Assembly: GCF_000002235.5 (NCBI RefSeq)
Contig: NW_022145604.1
Location: forward strand, 5,429,077-5,493,076
Length of the DNA stretch: 64,000 nt
Reading direction: 5' to 3'
From: Strongylocentrotus purpuratus
Taxonomy: Eukaryota > Echinodermata > Echinoidea > Camarodonta > Strongylocentrotidae
Shown here piece by piece: positions 10,241 through 21,290 of the stretch. Each line of letters starts with the position of its first letter. Within the stretch, counting starts at the first letter, position 1. The translations under genes were made by a program, and so were the position numbers. The notes under the pieces were generated by a model, which saw nothing but the letters and a program-made list of their open reading frames with translations, had not been told where the DNA came from and searched no databases.

Positions 10241-12180
10241 GAGCCTTCTATTCATTGTTCAGAACTTAATATGCAAAAGCCATGAGGGAAGTCAAGTCGC
10301 TGTTGATAAACATGTATATGGTTTTAAAGGGAACCGGTTACATTGCTGAAGGTTGATGGAAAAACTGCGTAATTTTTGTATAAAATGTTACTTATTATAT
10401 TCCTTCTATACTGCACGTGCTTACCTTCTAACATGCACAGAATCTGAACAAATTCTTGAACCACAAATATATACCTGTACATGGTTTTCTTGTAAGGCAT
10501 CACTGTGCAACACCCTCTAACAATAAATTCTCCCAACACTTTTTGAATTTTTGCATGGCTGATTGTCTACGAAACGGAGTTAAGTCTGTTGTCAATTCTG
10601 CTAGTTGCTACGGCAGGCAGCCAGTGAAAACGAATTCGTTTGATGAAGTTATGGAAATGCAAGCACTACTTTAAACAAACAGAACTTGGTCATTTCTTGC
10701 TCATTTTACCTGATTGAGGTGCCATATGAAAGGGCAGAAACTCAACTTTCTAGAAATGTGATTTTCTCTTTGATATTCAGATACCGCCCGCCAAATGATT
10801 TTTTTTGGTTCCTCTCTTCGAATTGATTTCAATTACTCATGCGTGAAAAATGCACTATATGAGATGTATCAAATGAAAGAGAAGGATCTAAGCTTTCCAA
10901 ATATGTGTCATTTATCAATTATAATTGCGGTTAAGTTATGATAAAACATCGATAGTTCTCGGATTCGTTTTTTCCGGGACGCACTGTATAGTGTGTCATT
11001 CAATAAAATCACTAACACATACATGTATGTCAGCAAAACATTGAAAAATCTTTTTTTTTAAATAAAACTATAAAAAAGTACCCCCAGTCATGTAAGTAAT
11101 AAGAAATAAGTGAAACCTAATTTATGTCCTCTCGAGAATGAGACATTTTAGATGTATTTTAAAATTGTGTATGTTTTAGGTTATAATACTACTGTAGGGT
11201 TGCGGTTCTAACAGATAATTCCTAGCACTCTTAACACAGAGGAAGCCCAGCAGACATGTTGTAGGATTGATAACTACTGGCTAACTGACCAGGTTTTAAT
11301 GTGTAAAAGCATTACAGCATTCTATGTAGCATTCCACATACATTCCATGCAAAGTAGAAGAAACAATAAATATTCATATAGTCCCATACAAGTATAAATC
11401 AGCATCACAAAGAATTCTTGAATATTTAAACGTAGGGTAAACAAAGGTAAACAAAGGGTATATATTGAATATTCATAGTATATGTAAATTATATTTTAAG
11501 CTTGACTGCATCAGGGGAACATGGAAACCAGTGAGAGAGAGAGAGATAGATAGAAGAAAGGATGGTGGATGAAAAGGGTGAATGTGAATGAGGGATGACC
11601 TATTAATATGAAAGGGATGAATCATGGATATGAAGGGGAGTTTCAGAAGTTCAAAATAAATCCCTACACTACTGTAGTAACAATCATTCTTTACCACTAT
11701 TTGTATTAGGAGGCTGTTTCAAAAGACATTTTTTAATGGTCTTAAAGTTGAATGGAGATAAAGTTGATTCACTTTTCGAAAAAAATTATTTTGTCCAAAA
11801 ATATATAAATCGAGGGGAGTATTCATTTTTCAGAAAAAAATAATCTTATAATTTTATAAGTCAATTTTGCAGAAAATTCAGATATTTTACGGAAAATTTG
11901 ATTTTTTGCATTATATTTCTTCATATTCTTATATTTAGATCTAAATGAAATTATCAAAATAGTGTTTTTAACAGTAGTGTGCATTGTGAAATCGTAACTT
12001 GCACATAATGATCGAAAATTAGTTGAAATTTTGAAAAGTTGAAACCCTTCTTGAGCTTACACAAATTTAATGGATTCGAAAGACCTGATTTGTGTTTAAA
12101 CTTGTGTTTAGACTTATAATAACTTATTTCATCATTATTTATTCACTCCAGATACCCTCACATATGGATTATCATCATTT
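10241..12180. other. Non-coding, no gene seen
   Basis: AT-rich sequence with only short frames. A GA-rich patch lies near 11530-11560. Several tttaaaggg phrases (10326) may be transposon ends, but no matching partner was found. Confidence 0.5.
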
Positions 12181-12189
12181 ATTTAGTAT

Positions 12190-12612
12190 TTTTTTGTTTC
12201 GGACGTTACATTTGTTTCGGACGTTACAACTGTTAACGGAAAATTGGTTTTAACTATAAAATAGTATTGTAATGATGTATTGCAAATTTCTTTTTTTGGT
12301 GGGTAGCCGCCATGAAATGTTAAAAAAATGTTACGAAAGATAGGTCCTGCAGTTCATATATTTTCTGCTACTTCAAATTGAAAGTTGTTTCGGACGTTAC
12401 AAAATTGTTTACGGAAAATGAGACAACTTTTTCAAATTTTGAGTATATTTCTAATATAAGCGCTACTACAATTAAATTATATTTTCTTTTAATTTAATGA
12501 CTTGGAGTAACTTATAAGCTTATTCAAACCATAAATAATCTCATTAATTGATTGTTCTAGTGGGTTAAATGAGGGTCTACATTGTTTACGGAAAATGTAA
12601 CGTCCGAAACAC
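12190..12612. repeat. TGTTTCGGACGTTACA repeats, direct and inverted
   Basis: GTTTCGGACGTTACA occurs near 12196, 12213 and 12387, and its reverse complement TGTAACGTCCGAAAC near 12595-12610. TGTTTACGGAAAAT occurs near 12407 and 12580. The inverted arrangement suggests a small transposon with repeated subterminal motifs, or a cluster of protein-binding sites. There is no open frame. Confidence 0.6.
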
Positions 12613-13394
12613 CATTTTCAATTGCACTGTTCCATCAAAATAGAGGAGTTAATTCAGATTACTGTTAACTTTCTTTGAGATCCACCCATGCTCATTAATC
12701 ATCAATAGAAAAAAACATGTTGTTTATAGCTATATATTTTGTTCGGCTCCAACCAAAAAGGTATGTCAATTTTGTTACAAAATTCCGTAAACAATTGGCT
12801 GTTTAGGGATACCTCATGCACATAAAGCAATGTTGACAATTTTTCATTAAGCTATGGGAGGTCAATCTAGGTCCATGCTACAAGAAAAATTTGTAATTGA
12901 TTTCTAATTCTTTATCTTTGAAAAGTGTCAGGCTCTCAAAGGGCCATTTAGCTATTTGGTCATAGTTAAAAAAAACCAGTGCCATAAAAAAGAAAAGAAA
13001 AGTATTTTAACTAAACATTAATCCCCCTAAATATTACAGTATACATCAGATTGTGATGTTTAAAAGTGCATCGAACACAATCGCAAAGACTTTACTAAGT
13101 AAACGGTTGTTGCTGTTAGGCTATATCTACAACACTATACAGCCTGCGGATGTTTGCTTTTTAGTCAAAATTCATAGATATCGACTAATTTTCAAGTCAG
13201 ACACTTCGCAGGCCTGATTAATATGGAAGGGGTCAACGATTGCTTTCATTCTATCGAAAGTGTTGTGATACTTGTGGAATCGTTGACTTCAGAACAAAAC
13301 CGTTTTGAGGTCGCTCTTGTCCTCACGGACAGCAGTTACTCGTTATGTTTGACCTACCGCTCACCGTACTCAAATGTCCGCTGCGCCATTTCAC

Positions 13395-13660
13395 ACTCGT
13401 TATGAGCATTAGGTGTTTATCTCGAATAGCAAATTAAAACTCAAAGGTTACTAAACCCAACTTTAAAGAAGGAACACATGAAATGTACGAAAGAAATTTT
13501 GAGAATAGATTTTCATAAAAAGGATAATATCCCAAATAAACTTTTTGTATCACTCATTGAGAAGGGCTACCTTAACTAGGAATACAAATAAAGTTATGAT
13601 TGTAATCATCATTACAAAAAGAGTAACATAAATATTGCTTGAAATAAGCATTTCCTTGAG
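13395..13660 (-). pseudogene. Relic of an unidentified membrane-protein frame, copy in unit B
   Basis: On the minus strand a frame of about 33 codons (MLISSNIYVTLFVMMITI and onward to VALLNE) is conserved in sense with 22420-22525, where the first half is kept. Further down, GLVTFEF-FAIRDKHLMLIT is conserved with the frame at 22144-22407, though broken here by a stop. The protein-level similarity suggests a decayed multi-pass membrane gene. I do not recognise the family. Confidence 0.3.
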
Positions 13661-14869
13661 TTCGAGTTGATATTAACACCTTTTCTTTTCAACTACCCAA
13701 TAGTCAATGTAAATAAGTGAGCAATATTATTACTTGTTGGATGAGATAATATACACACATAATGGCTTTTGACTTAGCCCAAACTTACAAGAGGACTTTG
13801 ACAATCCTCTTTTGGAAAGCCTGTTGCTCAGTCATCCTTGGCACCACAATTATGAATATGGCATCATTAAACAGTTTATTAGTTACCCTTTACTATGAAA
13901 AAATAATGATTAAACGTAGCATAGGGGACAGGTGTTTTAATTAGAAGCTACCAGAGTTGGGTACTCTTTTTTTATTCGCACTATAAAGAAATCACGATTT
14001 TCAATAATGGAGAAATTATTCTACATTTCCTCGGTTTTTCCGAAAAGTTTACTTTTTCTTCAGACTACACTAGGCAATTATATGATTAAGAATTTTGTAA
14101 AGTATACATTTCCCTTTCTAGCGGAAATAAGATGTTTTGATTTCAGGAAATGTGCTACAACTGTACCTGGATCAAAATATTCTTGTTGTAATTGCTATGT
14201 CCCATTTGCAGGCCAAAAAAATGAAAAACTTAAATTCCAACTGCATTTGAAAGATAATACTAATTTAGAACTTCCCTTAAAAAGGTGGTGCTTGAAAATA
14301 TCTTCAAGTAGGAAAATATCGACTATTAGTTGTCAAATCGACTTTTAGGGCTTTAGAGCCCAAAAGTAATAGTCTTGATTTTCAGACAATTGTACCGAAT
14401 GGTCATACGTTTTTTGCTGCGCAAAGATTCAATCAGTCTAATCTTGGCCATCACAAGAAGTGGGTTATTGATGTAGACAAATGCTCATGTACCCTTTACA
14501 ACTCTTTTCATGTATGTTAGTACCAAAGAAGACAAAAAGCCAGTCAGTCACTCAATAGTGTCTGACAGTGAAGTCTAGGAAATAAACGGGTTTCCTTGCA
14601 TAATTTGAATATGAGGACACTGCTAACGTTTAAATTTCACAGACAGGACATACATGACATATTCATAATTCCTGCAAAGTTCTACATAATTTGAAGTTGG
14701 CTGCAAAAGGGACCTCGTACCTTTAACAGGGCATAACAGTTAATGTGATTTCGTGAAGCTCTTCCCACATTGGTGTAGATTGATTCCTCCATGTTTTCCT
14801 TTTTTTTTTCCTTCCTTGTGTAATCTTTTCTTATGTTATTCTATTTCACTTCCTTCTATAATCTTTTCT

Positions 14870-15200
14870 TATTATGTTTTCCTTTTTTTACTTCCTTCTA
14901 AAACCTTTCCTTGTGTTTACCGAAGCCAAAGATTTGTTGGCCTGCAAAAGGGACATAGTACCTTTAACTAGGCAGAGGTGTATATTGATTCTTCTCCAAA
15001 CCAAGTCAGCCGTTATTGCCAGATGCTCTGAGTCCGCAGAAGACCATGTTGGGAATATTTTATTGATCTTTCTTAAAGTTGAGGTAAATATAAAAGTGAA
15101 GTGAACTTCTTACGACAGTTTCTTGCTTTGCTGTATTTGAATGAAAAAATGACTTGGAATAACATAAGGGTTATGGACTTTTAAATGTATCGCAAAATAT
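14870..15200 (+). repeat. Duplicated segment C, copy 2
   Basis: Second copy of the segment described at 9655, with cctgcaaaagggacatagta at 14942-14961 and the same downstream order. A remnant of the 38-bp minisatellite precedes it at about 14800-14900, as in copy 1. Confidence 0.75.
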
Positions 15201-15589
15201 CTCTACTTAAAATTATGATATTACCGCACACTGCTTGAGTAGATTTATACAGTAATTCTACATTAGCTTAATATCTTTTAAGAATCTTTTAAGAATTGAG
15301 AGATCAAGATCCTCTTTTCGTAAAAAAACTTACCAAATTACTCTTGGGTGAAAACCACGAATTATAATCTTCTAATTATATAGATGTATATAGCAACCAG
15401 TCTCGTTTTTTTATTGTAATATTATACACAAATCTTATTTATAGGATTTGGAAACACATTGTGAATTTTTCAATAAACTTTAGTTTAGGCTTTAGATAAC
15501 GAGAGTCAACCTCGACTAGCACATGTGCTATTTTTTACTCCATTTTACCATCGATCAGAAACTCATTGAATATATTCATTTATTGTTTT

Positions 15590-15745
15590 ACTCTTGACAC
15601 TAACATTACTTATAACTTCTACATGTATATCGCTGTAAAACATGTATTTTTATAATTCATGTCATGTATTTATGTTATATTGACATTGTCATTGTACATT
15701 TATTCAATGGTGGTGAATAAATTCAAAAATTCAAATTCAAAATTT
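15590..15745 (+). mobile_element. Possible LINE or SINE 3-prime tail
   Basis: The sequence ends gtggtgaataaattcaaaa followed by short ATTCAAA repeats, the kind of simple tail left by non-LTR retrotransposons. No upstream coding part is seen. Confidence 0.35.
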
Positions 15746-16134
15746 AATTGTGATTTTTTTGCTAGCCAATAAGCTCATCTTTTTTTTCCCCCAACATTTT
15801 CGAGTGAAGTACTTAGACTACTACTGATAACATCATTGTTTTATTTATATACCTATAAATCTGAATGGTGTAGACGCAAAAAAAATATAAAAAAATAAAT
15901 AGTTTTTCAAATGGGCTGTTATTTCAAATAGAAACAAAACAAAACTCTCTCATTACTACATTCCATATAATTCAAGCTTTAGAGAGAATAATTATCATGA
16001 CATACGTGAAGAATACGTTACTAAGCATCAGTAGAATGTATTCGGGTTTGGGTTAGAGTTAAGGTCAGTGATAGGCCTGTAATCAGGGTTATAATTGTTA
16101 TAGTGGAGGTTGGTTTTCTGCAGTTTATTATCTT

Positions 16135-16150
16135 CTGTTTTTATTTTCAG
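16135..16150 (+). other. 3-prime splice site in the TLR-A 5-prime UTR
   Basis: A pyrimidine-rich tract ending tttattttcag lies eight bases before the ATG. The same arrangement (tttttttcag) precedes TLR-B at 26405-26414. This implies an upstream non-coding first exon. That exon and the promoter were not located. Confidence 0.65.
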
Positions 16151-16158
16151 ACAGGAAT

Positions 16159-18960
16159 ATGGCATTCATACGTCAAGCACCTTTTCTACGCTGTCTGCCG
16201 TTGGTTTTATTGTGTATTCTAACACCGACGCTCATCCAAACCATACACCAAGATGCCATGCTCACTTCTTCTATGAAATGTCATTACGATGCCGAGCAGA
16301 AGAAAGCTGATTGCTCTGATCGTGGGTTGGACTCCATCCCTCAGAATCTTCCAGACGATATTGAAGAACTAGACCTCAAGTTCAACAAAATCACTTTCAT
16401 CTTGAATTCTTCTTTCATGAGATACCCTTTGATCCAGGTCTTGGATTTTTCCTCAAACGACATCAGAATGATAGAATCTGCATCTTTTTACCCTCTAAAG
16501 GAATTGAATCGCTTAGACCTACCCTTCAACCATAATCTTGTTTTCCCAGCTACAGACCTATTCAGGTGGTCTAGAAACCTGTCCATCCTGAAACTATACG
16601 GTTCGAATCTGAAACTGCTTCCAAACGACACTCTGAAATGGAGCCCGTCTGTGGAGTCGATATACCTTCGCTTCAACAAACTCACTTTCGTAAACATGAG
16701 CCTTTGTGGCAGAGCAAAGAAAATTAGCTTGGCTTATAATAAAATCGAGCATCTCACGGCAGAATCTTTCATCATCGGATGTCAAAGTGATTATATTGAT
16801 CTGACCGGGAATCCTATTAAATCAGTAGACCCGAACGTTATTGCATCGTTGCGTGTCCGATCACTGGTCCTTGGAGAATACCCGTTAACACTTGAGGTAC
16901 TGAAGGATACTTTTATCGGGATCTGTCGCTCTGAAATAGTGGAGCTCACTATAAATGGTGCCAATTTTACAGTCTTGCCACGAGATTTCTTTAGTCCCTT
17001 GCGTAATTGTTCTCCTCCAGTGCTTAAATTTACCGGCAAAAATCTACAATCTCTCTCTCAAAACGTGTTCTCAAACTTGACAAGACTCGTGGAACTTGAT
17101 CTATCGCACAACGAAATCCAAGCCCTCTCTCCATACGTGTTCTCAAACTTGACAAGACTCGTGGAACTTGATCTATCGTTCAACGAAATTCAATCCCTCT
17201 CTCCATACGTGTTCTCAAACTTGACAAGACTCGTGGAACTTGATCTATCGCAAAACAAAATCATCACTGTTGAACCGGTATTCTATCAAGGCATGCGGGG
17301 GCTAAAAGTTCTGAACTTGAATTTCAATCAAATAAAATATATAAACCCAAATACTGACGAATGGACACTGGACTTGAATGAGTTGTACTTACGCAGCAAT
17401 TCTTTGACAGAAATCTCAGAATTCGCATTTTTCGGTTTGCGAAATCTAACGCTGTTAGATCTGAGCTTCAACAAAGACCTTATTGTCCTGAATATCACGT
17501 CGTCTTCGAAACTGACGGGAATTCAAACCATCGCCTTGAACTTTTGCAACTTTTGCGATATGGACATATTTCAACCGGTAGCCCCGAACTTAACAACCCT
17601 TTTCATGAATAACATGATCGCCGAAATGATCATGATGGCACCTGGAATAACCTTCGAAGATTCACAAGGCCTTGAGAATTTGGAAATCCGTAATTCGGGG
17701 CTGTCGAATTTCAATATCTGGGATGAAATCCTGAATACCTCTCTTTTTGACGGTTTGTCAAATCTTATTACTTTGGATCTGAGCCAAAATTATTTTGACT
17801 TTTACTTTCCAGATGATTTTCCAGCTAGGATCTTCAAACAACTCTCTGCTCTTCAGAACCTTAGTTTAGAAGCCTGTCATATTTCATGCCTTCATCCATT
17901 AGCTTTTACGGGATTGGAATCGCTTCGGGTGCTAAATTTAAGTGGAAACGTAATTCAACAACTTAATTTTGATATATTCAAAATGTTAGATCAAGTGACT
18001 ATTATCGATCTTCATGACAACCTTTTGGCATACCTCGATGAACAACTATTCTCAAACAATCCCAGACTGACTACTCTATTGCTATCAAACAATAAATTAA
18101 CCCTTCTCAACCAAAAAACATTTGAACCGATAGAATCTTCGCTTCTATCTTTCGATTTGTCATTGAACCCTATCGACTGTAACTGCGATCTACGATGGTT
18201 CCGCGATTGGATGAGTGGACATATTGACGTCATTGACAAAAACAGAACAGTCTGTTCATCGGCTTCTTTACAGCCTCTTCGCGAGAAACCTTTGCTTGAT
18301 TTTGATCCCAATAAACTTTGTGGACTCAATATTGTTCTTGTGTTTATGACTCCTCTCGCCGGAATTTTCTTGGTTGTCATCGTCGCAATTTTTTATCACA
18401 ACCGATTGCAGTTGAAGTACAAACTCTTTCTCTTGAAACTAATGGTAATTGGATATAAAGAGATGCGAGACGCCCGGGACCACAACGACTATGAGTTTGA
18501 CTTGAATATCATCTTCTACGAAGACGACGAAGAATGGGTTCGTCAACAACTCCAACCAGCTCTGGAAGAACGGCTTCCACAGTTCCAGAGGAATGTCTTT
18601 GGTGATCAAGACCTAATCCTTGGTATGCACTATCTTGACGCCGTCGACTACGTGGTGAGCCATAGTTACAAAACACTCATTCTACTCAGCAGAGCCGCCG
18701 TGCACGATCGCTGGTTTATGCTCAAACTCCGCACCGCCATGGACCATGTGAGCGACACCCAGACCGAATTTGTAGTCGTGGTCTTTCTCGAAGACTTCCC
18801 TGACGAGGATATACCATTCTTGGCAAGGTTATATTTAAGTGACGGCAGACCCTACCAACATTGGACCGAGGACGTGGGAGGACACGTTTTTTTCTGGAAT
18901 GCCCTGGTAAAAAATCTTACCATTAATCTCAGGACCAATGACTTTATTCCCAACGAGTAA
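16159..18960 (+). CDS. Toll-like receptor, intact (TLR-A)
   Basis: A 933-residue type I membrane receptor for innate immune recognition, encoded in one uninterrupted exon. Residues 1 to about 32 form a signal peptide. Cysteines 41 and 52 sit in an LRRNT-like cap. Leucine-rich repeats run from about 60 to 670, including three almost identical 24-residue repeats at about 297-368 (core NLTRLVELDLS). The LRRCT has cysteines 674, 676, 699 and 721. A membrane helix spans about 725-746 and a TIR domain about 778-925. Box 1 is FDLNIIFYEDD and box 3 ends FFW at 911-913. The usual RDxxPG of the BB loop reads QDLILG (817-822), so the conserved proline is absent. The ATG was chosen because it starts the signal peptide just after a splice acceptor. 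The ligand cannot be inferred. The length is normal for a single-cysteine-cluster (vertebrate-like) TLR. Confidence 0.97.
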   Translation: MAFIRQAPFLRCLPLVLLCILTPTLIQTIHQDAMLTSSMKCHYDAEQKKADCSDRGLDSIPQNLPDDIEELDLKFNKITFILNSSFMRYPLIQVLDFSSNDIRMIESASFYPLKELNRLDLPFNHNLVFPATDLFRWSRNLSILKLYGSNLKLLPNDTLKWSPSVESIYLRFNKLTFVNMSLCGRAKKISLAYNKIEHLTAESFIIGCQSDYIDLTGNPIKSVDPNVIASLRVRSLVLGEYPLTLEVLKDTFIGICRSEIVELTINGANFTVLPRDFFSPLRNCSPPVLKFTGKNLQSLSQNVFSNLTRLVELDLSHNEIQALSPYVFSNLTRLVELDLSFNEIQSLSPYVFSNLTRLVELDLSQNKIITVEPVFYQGMRGLKVLNLNFNQIKYINPNTDEWTLDLNELYLRSNSLTEISEFAFFGLRNLTLLDLSFNKDLIVLNITSSSKLTGIQTIALNFCNFCDMDIFQPVAPNLTTLFMNNMIAEMIMMAPGITFEDSQGLENLEIRNSGLSNFNIWDEILNTSLFDGLSNLITLDLSQNYFDFYFPDDFPARIFKQLSALQNLSLEACHISCLHPLAFTGLESLRVLNLSGNVIQQLNFDIFKMLDQVTIIDLHDNLLAYLDEQLFSNNPRLTTLLLSNNKLTLLNQKTFEPIESSLLSFDLSLNPIDCNCDLRWFRDWMSGHIDVIDKNRTVCSSASLQPLREKPLLDFDPNKLCGLNIVLVFMTPLAGIFLVVIVAIFYHNRLQLKYKLFLLKLMVIGYKEMRDARDHNDYEFDLNIIFYEDDEEWVRQQLQPALEERLPQFQRNVFGDQDLILGMHYLDAVDYVVSHSYKTLILLSRAAVHDRWFMLKLRTAMDHVSDTQTEFVVVVFLEDFPDEDIPFLARLYLSDGRPYQHWTEDVGGHVFFWNALVKNLTINLRTNDFIPNE
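17046..17261 (+). repeat. Three tandem 72-bp LRR units inside TLR-A
   Basis: Three consecutive 72-bp units share an identical 40-base core from gttctcaaacttgacaagac through ggaacttgatctatcg. TLR-B has only two (about 27318-27461). The step of 72 bp keeps the frame and adds or removes exactly one 24-residue LRR, accounting for the 24-codon difference between the genes. Confidence 0.95.
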
Positions 18961-19250
18961 TAACGGTCTGACTTATTTTGGGGCTAGTTTGTTCCATACA
19001 TTACTGTCCACATCTTATATTTTTGTATATCTGATTTATGTATTAAGCCAATAGCCCTACTAGAGCTTGGATCAGACTAAATATAAAGTGGCAAACACAT
19101 CTGATGTCAATTTATATTCAGAAATCCATAATATGTGGTTATGCATAAATCATGATACACTAAATGGCGTAATACCTTGGTTTTGCTCTTGTGCAGTATA
19201 CCGGTTGATGGAAGAAATAGCAAAAAATCGCTCTTCATGTGACTCTAGAC

Positions 19251-19919
19251 CAGGGATTCCCAAAGTCCGGACCGCGGGACATGTTAATCCGTACCGCCGG
19301 GGAGGCTCTTTTTTTGGTTTAACCTTAAAGGGCCTGGGGCAGATTCCACTCTTTTCATGGGTATCATGGGTATTGCGTAGTGCCAAAATGAACATTTCCC
19401 AATAAACTATGTACTGTACAAAATGCAGAATTGTTATTTCAAGGATATTTGAATGACCTTGTCTGAGAGCGCGAGCTCATATTTTGATTAAGTTTAGGAA
19501 ATACAATTATTTAAATTGAATTGTATTGTGTACCATAATAACCCGGTCTTTTTAGGCTTAAACTGTAACAATTCCCCTCAGATCAGGTATAGGATAAAGA
19601 CCTAAACACAAGTGCCATTACTGTAAATTTAATGAGTAGATTGTTTGCATTAATGCTTTCGTCTTGCAATCATTCCATTTGTGCCAATAGTAAGGCGGAT
19701 TTTTGCCGGAAAACAGTGCTCCTTTTCCCCCTGATATACCCTACATGTATACCAACTGTTTTAACTCTAATCATTAAGGTATGTGTACGTATAATATCAC
19801 AAACCGATATTTATGAAAATAATTTATGAAGTAAACTAAATTTGCCCATTGTTTCGGACCATTTAAGCTTTCATGAAAATCACATCTGGACCGCGAAGGA
19901 AAAGGTTTGAGAACCCCTG
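19251..19919. mobile_element. hAT (Charlie-like) non-autonomous element downstream of TLR-A
   Basis: The left terminus is CAGGGATTCCCAAAGTCCGG and the right terminus, reverse complemented, is CAGGGGTTCTCAAACC, typical hAT-Charlie ends. The flanks are ctctagac (19243-19250) and ctctacca (19920-19927), a decayed 8-bp duplication. A related copy follows TLR-B at 29451-30347, so the insertion predates the TLR duplication. The interior has no transposase. Confidence 0.75.
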
Positions 19920-19948
19920 CTCTACCACTGAGCCATCGCGCCTCCTAA
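19920..19948 (-). mobile_element. tRNA-derived SINE head cut by the hAT insertion
   Basis: On the minus strand this reads ggaggcgcgatggctcagtg then gtagagc, a tRNA-like 5-prime end with box A. Box B is missing: the hAT element at 19251-19919 lies exactly where the SINE should continue. Confidence 0.6.
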
Positions 19949-20600
19949 AAGTGGGCTTATACTCGTATGCAAAACAAATTTCCGTACAAAAACACACACC
20001 CACACGCACAGCGGTTTTTTTGCAACGTGACTATTCATCCAGGGTAGACATTCTACAGCGTTTCAATATGTTTTATTCTTTTCTTCTTCTCCTTTTATAT
20101 TTGTTCTGTACTAATCTTTAGTTTATGTCTTTCATAAATAATACGTTATCAAAATCCGGGAGTAAAAATAACGCAGGATTCTATTTCTAGCTAAGTTAAG
20201 TAATAATGTTTGATTAGTAAGACTGATTCGAAAGCCAAAGTCTAAAATGCTAAAAACTTGACAGTCATGCTTTTTTGTTTATAACAATCTGTTTTGGTTT
20301 TGATCCAGCTCTCCGACATTCTCACTTAACTCATTGCAGTTCACAGAAACTTTTCTGCGGGTCTAAATGAATCTACTTTTCCTCCTCAAATATGAAACAA
20401 TTTTTCGTATTTTCCACTCTTTCATTATTAAAAAATAAAAGCTGTGCGAATCAAAATTTCAACAATAAAAATCAACTCCAAATTGCCAACATAAAGACGA
20501 AAAGATTGATTATGAATTTCACCCTCCTGTTGCTATTTCGAAGATTTCAAAATCAAAATTAAAGGTCATCTAATCTATAAGATGTATTAGATTTAAAAAA
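19949..20600. other. Non-coding, no gene seen
   Basis: AT-rich sequence with only short frames and no terminus or RNA motif that I recognise. The flank of TLR-B shows only weak similarity beyond 30350. Confidence 0.5.
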
Positions 20601-20604
20601 AAGA

Positions 20605-20745
20605 TCAATTAAGTGTGTGTTGTGTAAATATCTGAGTGTAGTATATAAATTTTCTTGATATTGTTTATATTTGAAATACTCATTATTAAGATTTCATCGA
20701 ATATATATTGATAAAGTGTAGCAACAATCATCGGCATCTGCAAAG
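20605..20745 (+). repeat. Direct repeat, left copy
   Basis: About 140 bases (gtaaatatct, cttgatattg, attaagat.tcatcgaata, gataaagtgta, caatcatcggcatctgcaaa) recur at 21147-21290 in the same orientation, with scattered differences. The copies are about 545 bp apart. They could be a dispersed repeat inserted twice or a local tandem duplication. They do not begin TG or end CA, so they are unlikely to be LTRs. Confidence 0.7.
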
Positions 20746-21146
20746 ATGTACTTGATAAAAAAGATCAATTAAAGATAAACTTGAATTCTGGTAAAAAAAA
20801 GAAAATCAATTCTCACAGAATCTAACGAAACTTACACTGAATGTCCAAGATTCGAAATAAATGTCATGTGCCAAACAATTTTGGAAGAAAATGTATACTG
20901 GCTGAGTAATGAGCATAGAAATAGAAGGAAATCGAGTAGTACTAGCCCCGACACCATTTGTGTTGTCCCATATATATCTTTCTGTGTAGTGTGCTTGTTA
21001 CTTTACCAAGACTGAGCCAAATTCGTTATGAATTTGATGACTCCAGAACCTTGCAGTACACACCAACATGCTACATGATCAACATTTTCTGATGCATTCC
21101 ACACCTTTTCTTTCACAATGCAATCGCATTACCAGAACTCAAGTTT

Positions 21147-21290
21147 ATCTTTAAGTTTGTGTTTTGTAAATATCTTAGTGTATTATCTAAATTGTCTTGA
21201 TATTGGTTACATTTGAAATGTTGTTATTAAGATATCATCGAATAGATATTGATAAAGTGTATATGCAACGATCATCGGCATCTGCAAACT
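21147..21290 (+). repeat. Direct repeat, right copy
   Basis: Second copy of the repeat at 20605-20745. The sequence between them (20746-21146) holds no recognisable gene. Confidence 0.7.

Larger units (their letters stand above)
13108..16158 (+). repeat. Segmental duplication B, upstream unit of TLR-A
   Basis: Blocks of this segment recur in order upstream of TLR-B: 13380-13740 with 22230-22615, 13760-14180 with 23590-23945, 14735-15200 with 23985-24250, and 15780-16158 with 24330-24400 plus 25845-26430. The first part (13108-13330) also recurs at 33110-33300. The copies differ by insertions (a LINE and a hAT-like element in the TLR-B copy). An apparent 113-codon frame at 14007-14348 is broken in the other copy, so it is probably not a gene. 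Confidence 0.8.

Noticed and set aside
14007..14348. 113-codon frame upstream of TLR-A
   Set aside because: The duplicate upstream of TLR-B (23780-23945) has lost the frame through indels, and no domain is recognisable.
18012..18380. 122-codon minus-strand frame inside TLR-A (and its match at 28212-28580)
   Set aside because: It is a shadow of the TLR coding strand; the conservation is explained by the TLR.
20605..21290. LTR retrotransposon
   Set aside because: The direct repeats lack TG/CA ends, a primer-binding site, a polypurine tract and any coding region between.
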